Origin: Campylobacter subantarcticus LMG 24377
Lineage (GTDB): Bacteria; Campylobacterota; Campylobacteria; Campylobacterales; Campylobacteraceae
Length of the DNA stretch: 64,000 nucleotides
NCBI RefSeq assembly: GCF_000816305.1
Contig: NZ_CP007773.1
Location: 1,674,001-1,738,000 of the forward strand
Direction: 5' to 3'
Shown: piece after piece, positions 30,158 through 38,700 of the stretch
Numbering within the stretch: position 1 is the first letter of the stretch
Layout: each line of letters begins with the position of its first letter
Position numbers and translations under genes: made by a program
The notes under the pieces: model-generated
The model's database searches: none
What the model was told of the DNA's origin: nothing
Seen by the model: only the letters and a program-made list of their open reading frames with translations

Positions 30158-31813
30158 TTATTTTAAAAGTACTGCTTGAGGTATGATCTCGTGGAAGAAA
30201 AATGCTATAACAAAAGTCCAAATTCCTATTAGAATTATAAAACCTATTGAGTATTTTAAAGTAAATCTAAACAACTCAGACTCCTTACCCACAAGTCCAA
30301 CTGCTGCACAAGCAACCGCTATGCTTTGCGGTGATATCATTTTCCCTACCACTCCACCAACGGAATTAGCCGCTAAAAATAAAGTCTCTGAAATTCCTAA
30401 TTTTTGAGCACTCACTTGCTGTAATGTCCCAAAAAGCAAATTCGAACTAGTGTCAGAACCTGTTAAGAACACACCTATCCATCCTATGATAGGAGAAAAA
30501 AATGCATAAGCATCGCCTGTATTTGAAAAAGCAAGTCCTAAAGTTGTACTCATACCGCTATTTTTAGCTATAAAGGCAAAAGCAACTACTAAGCCTATAG
30601 TTAAGCATGGAGTTGCCATTTCTTTTAAAGTTTCCCAAAAACACTCGGTAGCTTCGTTGATTTTTATTTTCAACACAACAATACTCATTAAAGCAGCCAC
30701 TAAAATGGCTGTTCCTGCTTGTGCGACTAAGTCTATAGTGTGTGATGGGATCATGGTTTTTGTGATCTGTGGGTTGACTATGTCAGGGCTTATGATCGCG
30801 CCTAGGGTTTCGTTAAATTTCAAAGTAAATTGCATGAAATTTAATATTCCATCTTTAGCAAATAAAGCCTTAAACCAAGGTTGCGTCCATATAATAATAC
30901 AAATAATCAAAAGTATAAAAGGAATCCAAGCTAAAAATACTTTTTTAAATTCTAGCTTTTGTGAGTTTTCAAAGTCTTTTACATCATCTAATCTAAAAAT
31001 ATTTTTTGGCTTCCAAAATTTTAAAAATATCGTAGTAACAGACAAAGAAACAACCGCTGAAATAATATCTGGAAGTTCTGCACCTAAGTGATTTGAACTC
31101 CAAAATTGTGTAGCGGTAAAAGACACCGAAGCTACAAAAATAGCCGGAAAAGTTTCCTTAACTCCTTTAAAGCCATCCATTAAAAATACTATAAAAAATG
31201 GTATGGTTAGACTAAGTGGCACGAGCATTCTACCTACCATAGCCGAAACACCGTGCTGTTCTATACCTGCTAGATTACTCATCGCTATGATAGGAATTCC
31301 AACTGCTCCAAAAGCTACCGGAGCGGTATTGGCGATGAGGCAAAGTCCTGCGGCGTATAATGGTCTAAGCCCAAGTCCTACAAGTAATGCAGCGGTAATA
31401 GCCACTGGTCCTCCAAAACCTATAGCACCTTCTAAAAACGAACCAAAACAAAATCCAATCAAAATCACTTGAATTCTATGATCTGGAGTGATACTCATAA
31501 CACTTTGTTTTATCACTTCAAACGAGCCTGATTTGATAGAAAGTTTATATAAAAATATGGCCGCGATGATGATCCAAGCTATAGGCCAAATACCATTTGC
31601 AAAACCTTGTATAAAGCTAGCACCTAATAAAGAAAACGGCATATCATAAGCAAACAATGCCACAACACTTGATAAAATAAGAGTTAAAAAGCCTGCTTGA
31701 TAGCCTTTGAGTTTGAAAACTACAAGAGAAAGCAAAAAGCACAAAATAGGCAAAAAAGCCACCAAAGCACTTAAAAGTATGTTGTCAAATGGATTATATA
31801 TTTGTTGCCACAT
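30158..31813 (-). CDS. lctP: L-lactate permease LctP
   Basis: Integral membrane protein of 551 residues with about 13 helices, of the LctP family of lactate/proton symporters. GSFLEGAIGFGGPVAITAALLVGLG near residue 124 and TGSDTSSNLLFGTLQQ near residue 453 are family-typical. The ATG at 31813 (MWQQIYNPFDN) is preferred over an in-frame upstream start since AAAAGG lies 6 bases before it. It heads the lactate unit lctP-lutA-lutB-lutC. Confidence 0.93.
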   Translation of the reverse strand: MWQQIYNPFDNILLSALVAFLPILCFLLSLVVFKLKGYQAGFLTLILSSVVALFAYDMPFSLLGASFIQGFANGIWPIAWIIIAAIFLYKLSIKSGSFEVIKQSVMSITPDHRIQVILIGFCFGSFLEGAIGFGGPVAITAALLVGLGLRPLYAAGLCLIANTAPVAFGAVGIPIIAMSNLAGIEQHGVSAMVGRMLVPLSLTIPFFIVFLMDGFKGVKETFPAIFVASVSFTATQFWSSNHLGAELPDIISAVVSLSVTTIFLKFWKPKNIFRLDDVKDFENSQKLEFKKVFLAWIPFILLIICIIIWTQPWFKALFAKDGILNFMQFTLKFNETLGAIISPDIVNPQITKTMIPSHTIDLVAQAGTAILVAALMSIVVLKIKINEATECFWETLKEMATPCLTIGLVVAFAFIAKNSGMSTTLGLAFSNTGDAYAFFSPIIGWIGVFLTGSDTSSNLLFGTLQQVSAQKLGISETLFLAANSVGGVVGKMISPQSIAVACAAVGLVGKESELFRFTLKYSIGFIILIGIWTFVIAFFFHEIIPQAVLLK

Positions 31814-31941
31814 ATTTTTCCTTTTGATAAAAATTTCCAATATCTAGCTTAACAAATATTTTTATTTTTGTGTATTTTTGTTAGAAAAAATTAACTATAT
31901 GGGTATAAGAGTAACACCTGATGTTGAAATTTGTAAATCCT

Positions 31942-31972
31942 AAGCTAAAAAGCACACTATGCTTTTTAGCTT
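31942..31972 (-). terminator. hairpin overlapping the stop of the pentapeptide protein gene
   Basis: A perfect 13-bp inverted repeat (31942-31954 with 31960-31972) has a 5-base loop and overlaps the TAA stop codon of the minus-strand gene. No uninterrupted T-run follows on the minus strand. It is the likely 3' end of the restriction-modification transcript. Confidence 0.6.
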
Positions 31973-34128
31973 GGCACTATGGAGTTTTTACGTGCGGTTT
32001 TTTGGAGTGAAAATATACAAAGTAAAAGTATAATACTATATAAAACGCTAGTGGATTTTATGACATTTGACGTGATTTTATCTTGCTTTATAGCTTTAGA
32101 AATTTCGGTATATTTTTTACCTAAAAATTCTGTTGCTATGGTTAAATTTTGTTCTTTTAAATCTAAGATATTATCTTTGTTTTCTATGATTAACTTCTTA
32201 GCCGCATCTAGTTCTACAAAAGAAACATCTTGATAATGCCAAGATAGGTTAAAATCTTTATGAGAAATTTTTGCAAGATTTAAAATAGAACTAGAATTTA
32301 AATCTTGAATGGCTTTTTCAATTTTACTTTCATGAAGTTTTTCTGATGAAAAAACACCTATAAAAGGGTTGATAAATTGTGGTTTTTCGATTAGAACAAC
32401 AGAAAAAACAATATATGCCAAAGCTACAATAAAAAAACGCAGGTATTTTTTACAAAAAAACATCAAACTAATAGAAGAAGCTAATAAAATATAACAACAT
32501 ACAATAAGAGCCTCTAAAGTTTGAAAACATAATAATAAAAATATACCACATCCCATACTCACAAATAAAAAAAATCGAGATGTGCGTAATTTAAATATGC
32601 TTTTACAAGTAATCAAAGAAACGAAAGCTATAATTATAACCGCTGCAAAAGCTAGTACAACTATAAAACCATAAACCGATTTAATAGCACCATCGTTTTG
32701 TAGCCAAAAAAGAAATGAAGCATACAATGCAATCATTACAACTGTGAAATTAAGTATTTTTAAAAAACTTGTGTGGTGATTACTAGTGTTTCTATATACA
32801 AACAACAATGTAAAATTAATCCATTCAGTAAAATTATATAATTCTTCTTTTAAAAATTTTACAGTAGTATTTTTAGAATCTATATTATCATTTATACTTG
32901 TAGCTTTTATCATAGTTTCTTTTTCTTTTGTATAAAGTTCTAGTTTATGCCATTCTTGAGCCTCTAAAATATTATTTTGACTTATCAAAACATCTTTTAT
33001 AACCCTGAAAGAATCTTTTAAATTTTTAGCACATCTTAATTGATGTTTATTATTAATCAGATTTATTTTTTCTTTTTCTTCGCTTTGTATATTTTCAATT
33101 TTGTTCTTATAAGCTTCATCTTGATAATTATCTTCTATATAATCTTCAATTGATTTAAAATCTAATTTATCTATATTGACATTTGTTAAATTTACAGCTT
33201 TTTGCTCTTTAAAATAACAAGCACTAAAATTTGGAGTTTTTTCAAATGTTACTCCATAAAAACAAGCTGATTTTTCAAATTTACATTCATGAAAATCAAC
33301 ATAATCTTTAAAATAAGAATTATTAAAATATACACTATTAACAAATTTAGAATTGTGAAAATCAACTCTTTTTTTAAATACACAATTCTTAAATATAGTG
33401 TCTTTTTCATTGTTATAGTATTTACCATCAGGTAATGGCGTTCCTGATACAAAAAATTTAAAGTTTATCTCATCTTCAAAAACACAATTTGAAAAATCTA
33501 CGCCATTAAAAAAAGCAATTTTCTTATTACTTCCATCAACTGCATGTAAAGATACTTTAGATTCAAATTTGCAATTTGAAAAAACTATTCTTTCGAAGCA
33601 GCTATAATTTATATAAACTTCTCTTTTAAAAATGCTTTTATAGTTTTTTCCTTCATAGCCATAACTATTTTTTAAATTTTTAAGCTCACTTGGGAGAATT
33701 GAAGTGGCGTCTCCTACTATTTCACAAGAAAAACAGCAAAACGATATAAAATTTTTCATTTGGTTTATTTTTTTTAATAAAATTTCATCTATATTTTCTT
33801 TTATTTGTCCTATAAAAGTATCTAATGTTAATCCAAAATTAAAATAATAAACAATGTTATTTTCTTCTTCTATTTTGTCTATAATTTTAATGCCATTAAA
33901 GTTATTTTTATGATTTTCTTCTAAAGTTTTATAAATAATATATGGATTTAATGGTTTAGCTAATTCTCCAACATCTAGCTTACCACCTAAAGATTCAAGT
34001 TTTTCTGTATTGATTTCCATAAATTTTAATATATCTAAAGAAATAGTTAGTTTTTCATCATCTAAACCCTTTATAAAAATACCACTATATGGTATTTCTA
34101 AATCAATGTTATATATATTTTCTTTCAT
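31966..34128 (-). CDS. pentapeptide-repeat multi-helix membrane protein coupled to a type IIG enzyme
   Basis: Protein of 720 residues. Residues about 170-330 form an array of degenerate pentapeptide repeats with the usual alternation of Phe and small or Cys residues (FSNCKF, FKNCVF, FHNSKF, FNNSYF, FHECKF). A charged helical linker follows, then about six transmembrane helices from residue 430 on (LNFTVVMIALYASFLFWLQ and others). Its ATG shares a base with the TAA of the restriction-modification gene (TAATG), with GAAGGA inside that gene as ribosome site, so translation is coupled. Function is unknown. A membrane sensor or effector attached to the defence enzyme is an inference from coupling only. 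Confidence 0.75.
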   Translation of the reverse strand: MKENIYNIDLEIPYSGIFIKGLDDEKLTISLDILKFMEINTEKLESLGGKLDVGELAKPLNPYIIYKTLEENHKNNFNGIKIIDKIEEENNIVYYFNFGLTLDTFIGQIKENIDEILLKKINQMKNFISFCCFSCEIVGDATSILPSELKNLKNSYGYEGKNYKSIFKREVYINYSCFERIVFSNCKFESKVSLHAVDGSNKKIAFFNGVDFSNCVFEDEINFKFFVSGTPLPDGKYYNNEKDTIFKNCVFKKRVDFHNSKFVNSVYFNNSYFKDYVDFHECKFEKSACFYGVTFEKTPNFSACYFKEQKAVNLTNVNIDKLDFKSIEDYIEDNYQDEAYKNKIENIQSEEKEKINLINNKHQLRCAKNLKDSFRVIKDVLISQNNILEAQEWHKLELYTKEKETMIKATSINDNIDSKNTTVKFLKEELYNFTEWINFTLLFVYRNTSNHHTSFLKILNFTVVMIALYASFLFWLQNDGAIKSVYGFIVVLAFAAVIIIAFVSLITCKSIFKLRTSRFFLFVSMGCGIFLLLCFQTLEALIVCCYILLASSISLMFFCKKYLRFFIVALAYIVFSVVLIEKPQFINPFIGVFSSEKLHESKIEKAIQDLNSSSILNLAKISHKDFNLSWHYQDVSFVELDAAKKLIIENKDNILDLKEQNLTIATEFLGKKYTEISKAIKQDKITSNVIKSTSVLYSIILLLCIFSLQKTARKNSIVPS

Positions 34129-37100
34129 TATTTTCCTTCAATGATTTTTATTTCTTCTTCGTTTAGGTTGTAAAGTTTGTAAACGATAGAGTTTATTTTA
34201 TCTTCTTGGGTTTTGGTGTTTGCGTTTTTGTCTTGTTCTTTTAAAACTAAAATCTCATCGACTAAGCTTATAAGCTCGTTTGCTAATTTTTCATTTTTAG
34301 AATTTATTTTTGGTATGCAAAATTTTTCTATATAAGCTGGCTTAATCCTATAAAATCCACCTCTCATCACAACACTAGTTTTTTGCAAAAACCACCAAGT
34401 TAATGATGAATTTAAAATAGCTATTAAATACTTATAATCTAAATTTTTATATTCTTCATTTTTAACATAACCATAAATAGTTGTAGTGAAATAAAATTTT
34501 CCAAGATCATCAAAAGCAAAATGAGTATTATTACAAATATCTGGACAAAGTAATTTTTCTTTATCGAATAATGTTTGATTTTTTGGATAAATATATCTCC
34601 ACCATAAATCATCATTAGATAATCTTCCGTTTTCTCTTGCTCTTAAAACATTTTCACACTCTTTTAAATAACTCCAAGCTTTTGGAAATTTAGCTTTTAA
34701 TTCCTTTTCATCATAAAGAGACATTTTTGCTTTAGTATTTACATCATCTTGTTTATAATAAGGAAATAAAACCATTGAATTTGAAATAGGTTTTTCATAT
34801 CTATGAAAACTATCACCCATTAAAAGTGGTTTTAAAATTTCTTTTTCTATCTCCACTTCCTTATTAAGCTCTTTAGAATATCCTTTAACTAGATTTTCAT
34901 TTTCTTTGCAATCTTTTAAAAAATAAACACTATCTTTGCTTGTTTGCAAGCCTACAAAAACCCTAAATAAATCCTTTACCAATATATGTTGATTAATTTT
35001 TGAGAAAATTTCTTGATTTAAATTTTCTTCAAAACTCCAAAATGATGAAGATAGTTTTTTATTGTCTATAATTTTAAAATCTTCTTCTTGTAAATTAAAA
35101 ATAAAATTTGACATTTCTTCTTTTGAGTTAATATTTTTATCCGTTTGAATAAATTTCAAATGCGAAGAATTATTTTCAAACCATTGTAAAGCGGTATATG
35201 TTGAAACATCAAAAACCTGAAATTCCTCAAAAGATATAATCTTGCTAATCTTATCTTTTGCAAATTCTCTTAAATTTAATCCAAAATCAGCATTAATCCA
35301 TTTATGAGGCATTATAAAAGCGATTGTTCCTTTATTTTTTATAAGCTTAAAACATTGCTCTACAAACAAAATATATATATCATAATTTTTACTTACCACT
35401 TTAAAATGTTTTTTATAATACTGCGATAAATTTTTATCTAACCCTTGTATTCTTATATAAGGTGGGTTACCGATAATGAGATCAAAACCTTGAAAGCTCC
35501 CACCCTCATCAAGCACTTCGCTAAATTCAAAACGCCATTCAAAAGGATTTGCACTTTCTAAGTCAAATATACTCTCATAAAGCTTTTTAAGCTTTTTAAA
35601 TTCTTTCTTAGCGGCACTTTCATCAAAGTCAAATTCAAACATATTTTTAGAGAAAAATGCTCTAAAATTCTCATCTTTTTCATCTTGTGCTAAAAAATCG
35701 CCGTATTTTTTAGAGTATTCATTAGCGCCGTTGGTAAGTTGCTTGATCTCTTTGGCAAATTTGTCTTTTAAGCAGAAATTTTTAAAAGACTCTTTGAGGT
35801 TTTTGATCTCTTTTGCGATGAGAGTTTTGTCGGTGTAAAAGCCTTCTTTGTAGTCTTTGACTATGCGTTTGTATTTATCCATGCGTTCTTTGATGTTGGG
35901 GTAGTGAGAAAGGCTTTTGTGAATTTCAAAGTAGCTTATAAGCGAATTCCCACATTTTATGTTGATATCGATGTTTGGTAGGGTTTTAAGATCATGATAG
36001 TTTGTATCATCAAAGCTTTCATAAAAGCTGTGTTTTAAAAGCTCTATCCAAAGCCTTAGTTTAGTGATCTCGCATGAGTTTGGGTTGATATCTACTCCAA
36101 AAAGGTTGTTTTCTATGATGTCTTTTTTACGCTCAAAAAGTTCTTTTTGGCAAAGGTGGGTTTTGTCTTTGTCAAAATCAGGGCGTTTATACTCTAAAAA
36201 CTGGCCTTTGTGATTTTGCACTAAAATTTCATCATTTTGCACGCTTAGGTAAAAGTCCTCTTCAAACAAACCAAGCTCATAATGCACCATAAGCATGGCA
36301 TTTAAAGCTGAAACTAAAAAATGCCCACTTCCCACCGCAGGATCGCAAATGCGTATGGAATTTAGCAAAGCTAGTTTTTGTTCTTGAGGGATTTTTTCTT
36401 GGCGTAGCTGGGTTCTTAGCTCGCTTAGCTTGGTGGCATCTAGCTTAAAAGTATGGTTAAACTTATCAATCACGACTTTTTCTATGCTTGCTTTACACAT
36501 ATATGAAGTGATAAAGCTTGGGGTGTAAAAACTGCCTTCTTTGTAGCCATTTAGCTTTTCAAAGACATTTCCTAAAACGCTTGAGTTGATGAGTTCTTTT
36601 TGCTTGATGAGTTCTTCGCTTTGCTCATCTGCTCCAAAGTCAAAGCTGTCTAAAAACTCAAACAAATACTCAAGCAAACCTACTTTGCCTTTTTTACTTT
36701 TTCCTTTGTCATCTTTTAACTGCGTGTGTGGGTGGTACTCTAGCAAAGCGTCATTTTCTAAAGTAGCGATTTCTAGTATGGTTTTTTCGATGGTTTGCTT
36801 TTCAAAAAGCGATGAATTTAAATAAGGCAAATAGCTAAATTTACTCTGCGCTCTTGTGTGCTTTTCTTTAGCTAAGATATCAAAGAAAAGATGTGAAAGG
36901 GTGGTGAAATTTGGAATTTTTTCATAGTTTAGAAATTTAAGGGTTTTATCATCGTTAAACCTAATCAAATTAGACTCGATAAGCTTTAAAAATAAAATGC
37001 GATTTAGCCAAAGTATGATGAATTTTAACACCTCTTCAAAGTCATGCTTTGGAAGCTTGCTCGCTATGAGATGATAAAGCGTGCCTTGGGCTTGTTTGCT

Positions 37101-37925
37101 TTGCTCACTTTGTGTGATGATGAATTTAGAAAGCTGTTTGCTCTCGCTTAAACCCAAGATATATAAAAGCTCTTTATAGAATGCATTGTTTAATGAGTTT
37201 GCGTCATTTGGGCTAAATTCATTTAGCAAAAAGTCTTTGTGGAAAGTTTTAAAAATGCTTGCTAGGTTTTTAAAATTTGACTTTTGCTTGTCTTTTAAAA
37301 ATGCTAAATCGATAAAAAAGCCTTTTAAGCTTTCTTTAGAATTTTCTATGAGTTTGCTTGCTTCTTTGTAAAATTCATCGGTGTTGCCTTTAAAAAGTGA
37401 ATTTGGGCTTTGAAATTCTTCAAAAAGCTTTTTAAAGCTTGTGTTTTTATAAAAAAGCTCTTCAAACTCACTAGCTTTGAAAATGTAAAATTTATAAAAG
37501 TCTGTGATGATGATAAATTTCAAACTAAAGCTATGCTCTCTATTTCTAAAATAATACAAAATGGCTTCATGTAAAGCTTTGGAATTTGGCTTTGTGTGGG
37601 TGATGAATTCTTTTGAGTTGGGCTTTTTAGCTTCGATGAGAACTTCTAAGTCTTTGCTAAGCTCATCTTTAGCGATGGCTAAGTCGATCTCGCTTTTGCC
37701 TTTTTGTTTGGTTTTGATGTGGGTTTTGAAATTTAGCGTGGTTAAAAATGGGTTAAGTGCATTGGCGACTAGGTAGTCTTCGTTTTCGCTTTGTGAGTTT
37801 TCAAGCCTTTCTAGATATTGCGTTAAAGCTTTGCAAAAAGTGTCAAATTCATTTTGTGTGATTTGCTTTTTGCGGTAGTAAGGGTTGAAAAAATCTTTTT
37901 CGTTTAAAATCAATACATTCATCAC
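34128..37925 (-). CDS. type IIG restriction-modification enzyme (fused nuclease and DNA methyltransferase)
   Basis: Single-chain enzyme of 1265 residues. Near residues 75-105 a PD-(D/E)XK nuclease pattern appears as EIDLAIA followed by LEVLIEAKKP. The adenine methyltransferase core has motif I DPAVGSGHFLVSA near residue 528 and catalytic NPPY in IIGNPPYIRIQG near residue 820. The C-terminal part (GGFYRIKPAYIEKFCIPKI) looks like the target-recognition region. Such enzymes cut one side of an asymmetric site and methylate it. Length matches the Campylobacter type IIG enzymes. No G- or C-homopolymer is present in the gene, so phase variation by that route is not indicated. The start may be GTG (37925) or the next ATG (37922). 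Confidence 0.88.
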   Translation of the reverse strand: MMNVLILNEKDFFNPYYRKKQITQNEFDTFCKALTQYLERLENSQSENEDYLVANALNPFLTTLNFKTHIKTKQKGKSEIDLAIAKDELSKDLEVLIEAKKPNSKEFITHTKPNSKALHEAILYYFRNREHSFSLKFIIITDFYKFYIFKASEFEELFYKNTSFKKLFEEFQSPNSLFKGNTDEFYKEASKLIENSKESLKGFFIDLAFLKDKQKSNFKNLASIFKTFHKDFLLNEFSPNDANSLNNAFYKELLYILGLSESKQLSKFIITQSEQSKQAQGTLYHLIASKLPKHDFEEVLKFIILWLNRILFLKLIESNLIRFNDDKTLKFLNYEKIPNFTTLSHLFFDILAKEKHTRAQSKFSYLPYLNSSLFEKQTIEKTILEIATLENDALLEYHPHTQLKDDKGKSKKGKVGLLEYLFEFLDSFDFGADEQSEELIKQKELINSSVLGNVFEKLNGYKEGSFYTPSFITSYMCKASIEKVVIDKFNHTFKLDATKLSELRTQLRQEKIPQEQKLALLNSIRICDPAVGSGHFLVSALNAMLMVHYELGLFEEDFYLSVQNDEILVQNHKGQFLEYKRPDFDKDKTHLCQKELFERKKDIIENNLFGVDINPNSCEITKLRLWIELLKHSFYESFDDTNYHDLKTLPNIDINIKCGNSLISYFEIHKSLSHYPNIKERMDKYKRIVKDYKEGFYTDKTLIAKEIKNLKESFKNFCLKDKFAKEIKQLTNGANEYSKKYGDFLAQDEKDENFRAFFSKNMFEFDFDESAAKKEFKKLKKLYESIFDLESANPFEWRFEFSEVLDEGGSFQGFDLIIGNPPYIRIQGLDKNLSQYYKKHFKVVSKNYDIYILFVEQCFKLIKNKGTIAFIMPHKWINADFGLNLREFAKDKISKIISFEEFQVFDVSTYTALQWFENNSSHLKFIQTDKNINSKEEMSNFIFNLQEEDFKIIDNKKLSSSFWSFEENLNQEIFSKINQHILVKDLFRVFVGLQTSKDSVYFLKDCKENENLVKGYSKELNKEVEIEKEILKPLLMGDSFHRYEKPISNSMVLFPYYKQDDVNTKAKMSLYDEKELKAKFPKAWSYLKECENVLRARENGRLSNDDLWWRYIYPKNQTLFDKEKLLCPDICNNTHFAFDDLGKFYFTTTIYGYVKNEEYKNLDYKYLIAILNSSLTWWFLQKTSVVMRGGFYRIKPAYIEKFCIPKINSKNEKLANELISLVDEILVLKEQDKNANTKTQEDKINSIVYKLYNLNEEEIKIIEGK

Positions 37926-38120
37926 TTTAGCCTTTTGTTTTTATATCGTTGATTTTACTTAAATTTATTTTATATTGTAATTAATCACAAATATGCAAAG
38001 CTTTTTGTTTTATTATCATTAATACATAGTATACTAAATATTTTAAAATATTCTTGATGATTAAGTTTTATTTTATATATATGCAATAAAATATAAATGA
38101 TTATTTAACTAGGAGGTTAA
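37926..38120. promoter_or_regulatory. divergent promoter region, restriction gene and tor operon
   Basis: This 195-base A/T-rich gap separates divergently read genes. On the plus strand TATATATATGC and AAAATATAAATG near 38074-38099 offer -10 elements, and AGGAGG at 38110-38115 is a strong ribosome site 5 bases before the cytochrome ATG. On the minus strand AAAAGG precedes the restriction gene. No operator palindrome is obvious. Confidence 0.45.
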
Positions 38121-38699
38121 ATGAAAAAGATTTTCATCACATGTTTAGCACTAGCTTCTTTAGTATGTGCTAGGGAGGAATTTTTCACAAGTGAGGTTAA
38201 TTCGCTTTACTTAAGCAAAAATGACACAAAAGCTGTTGGTAGACTACTACCTACAAATCCTTTTGAGGTGTTAAAAGTAGAAGGAGATAAAGCACTGATC
38301 AAAATCACAGGCTATGTTAATCCCGCTTCTGCTTCTGTGCTATACTATAATGATAGTCAAAGGATCATCGTAGCTGCATTTTCTAAAAATACAAAGCTTG
38401 ATTTTAAAACTTACACAAAAAGCAAAAATGGCAAATGGGATAAAGCTACCATAGAAGTTTGGGCTGATAAGAAAGATTTTGCCAAAAGTGATAAAGAAAT
38501 GTTTATAAAAGCCAAAGAACTTTATATGAACAACTGCGGAATTTGCCATAGCGTGCATAAAGAAAGTGAATTTACCGCTAATGGTTGGCCTGCTACGTTT
38601 AGATCAATGGTAAATCGAACAGGTATTGATAAAAAAGATCATTGGTTAGTGATACAGTATTTGCAAAAAAATGCAAAAGACTTCAAGGAGGCAAAATAA
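38121..38699 (+). CDS. monohaem c-type cytochrome partner of the TorA-type reductase
   Basis: Exported protein of 192 residues with a signal peptide ending near residue 17. A single haem c motif CGICH is at residues 139-143, with methionines in the C-terminal region (FRSMVNRTG) available as axial ligand. The N-terminal half (about 25-120) has a beta-rich SH3-like look. It probably delivers electrons to the molybdoenzyme encoded directly downstream, the arrangement found in Campylobacter (Cj0265c-like). A strong AGGAGG precedes the start. Confidence 0.88.
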   Translation: MKKIFITCLALASLVCAREEFFTSEVNSLYLSKNDTKAVGRLLPTNPFEVLKVEGDKALIKITGYVNPASASVLYYNDSQRIIVAAFSKNTKLDFKTYTKSKNGKWDKATIEVWADKKDFAKSDKEMFIKAKELYMNNCGICHSVHKESEFTANGWPATFRSMVNRTGIDKKDHWLVIQYLQKNAKDFKEAK

Positions 38700-38700
38700 A

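Noticed and set aside
25206-31840. Horizontally acquired block
   Set aside because: The BCCT and lactate genes have ordinary base composition and familiar Campylobacter gene order; no repeats or mobile genes flank them.
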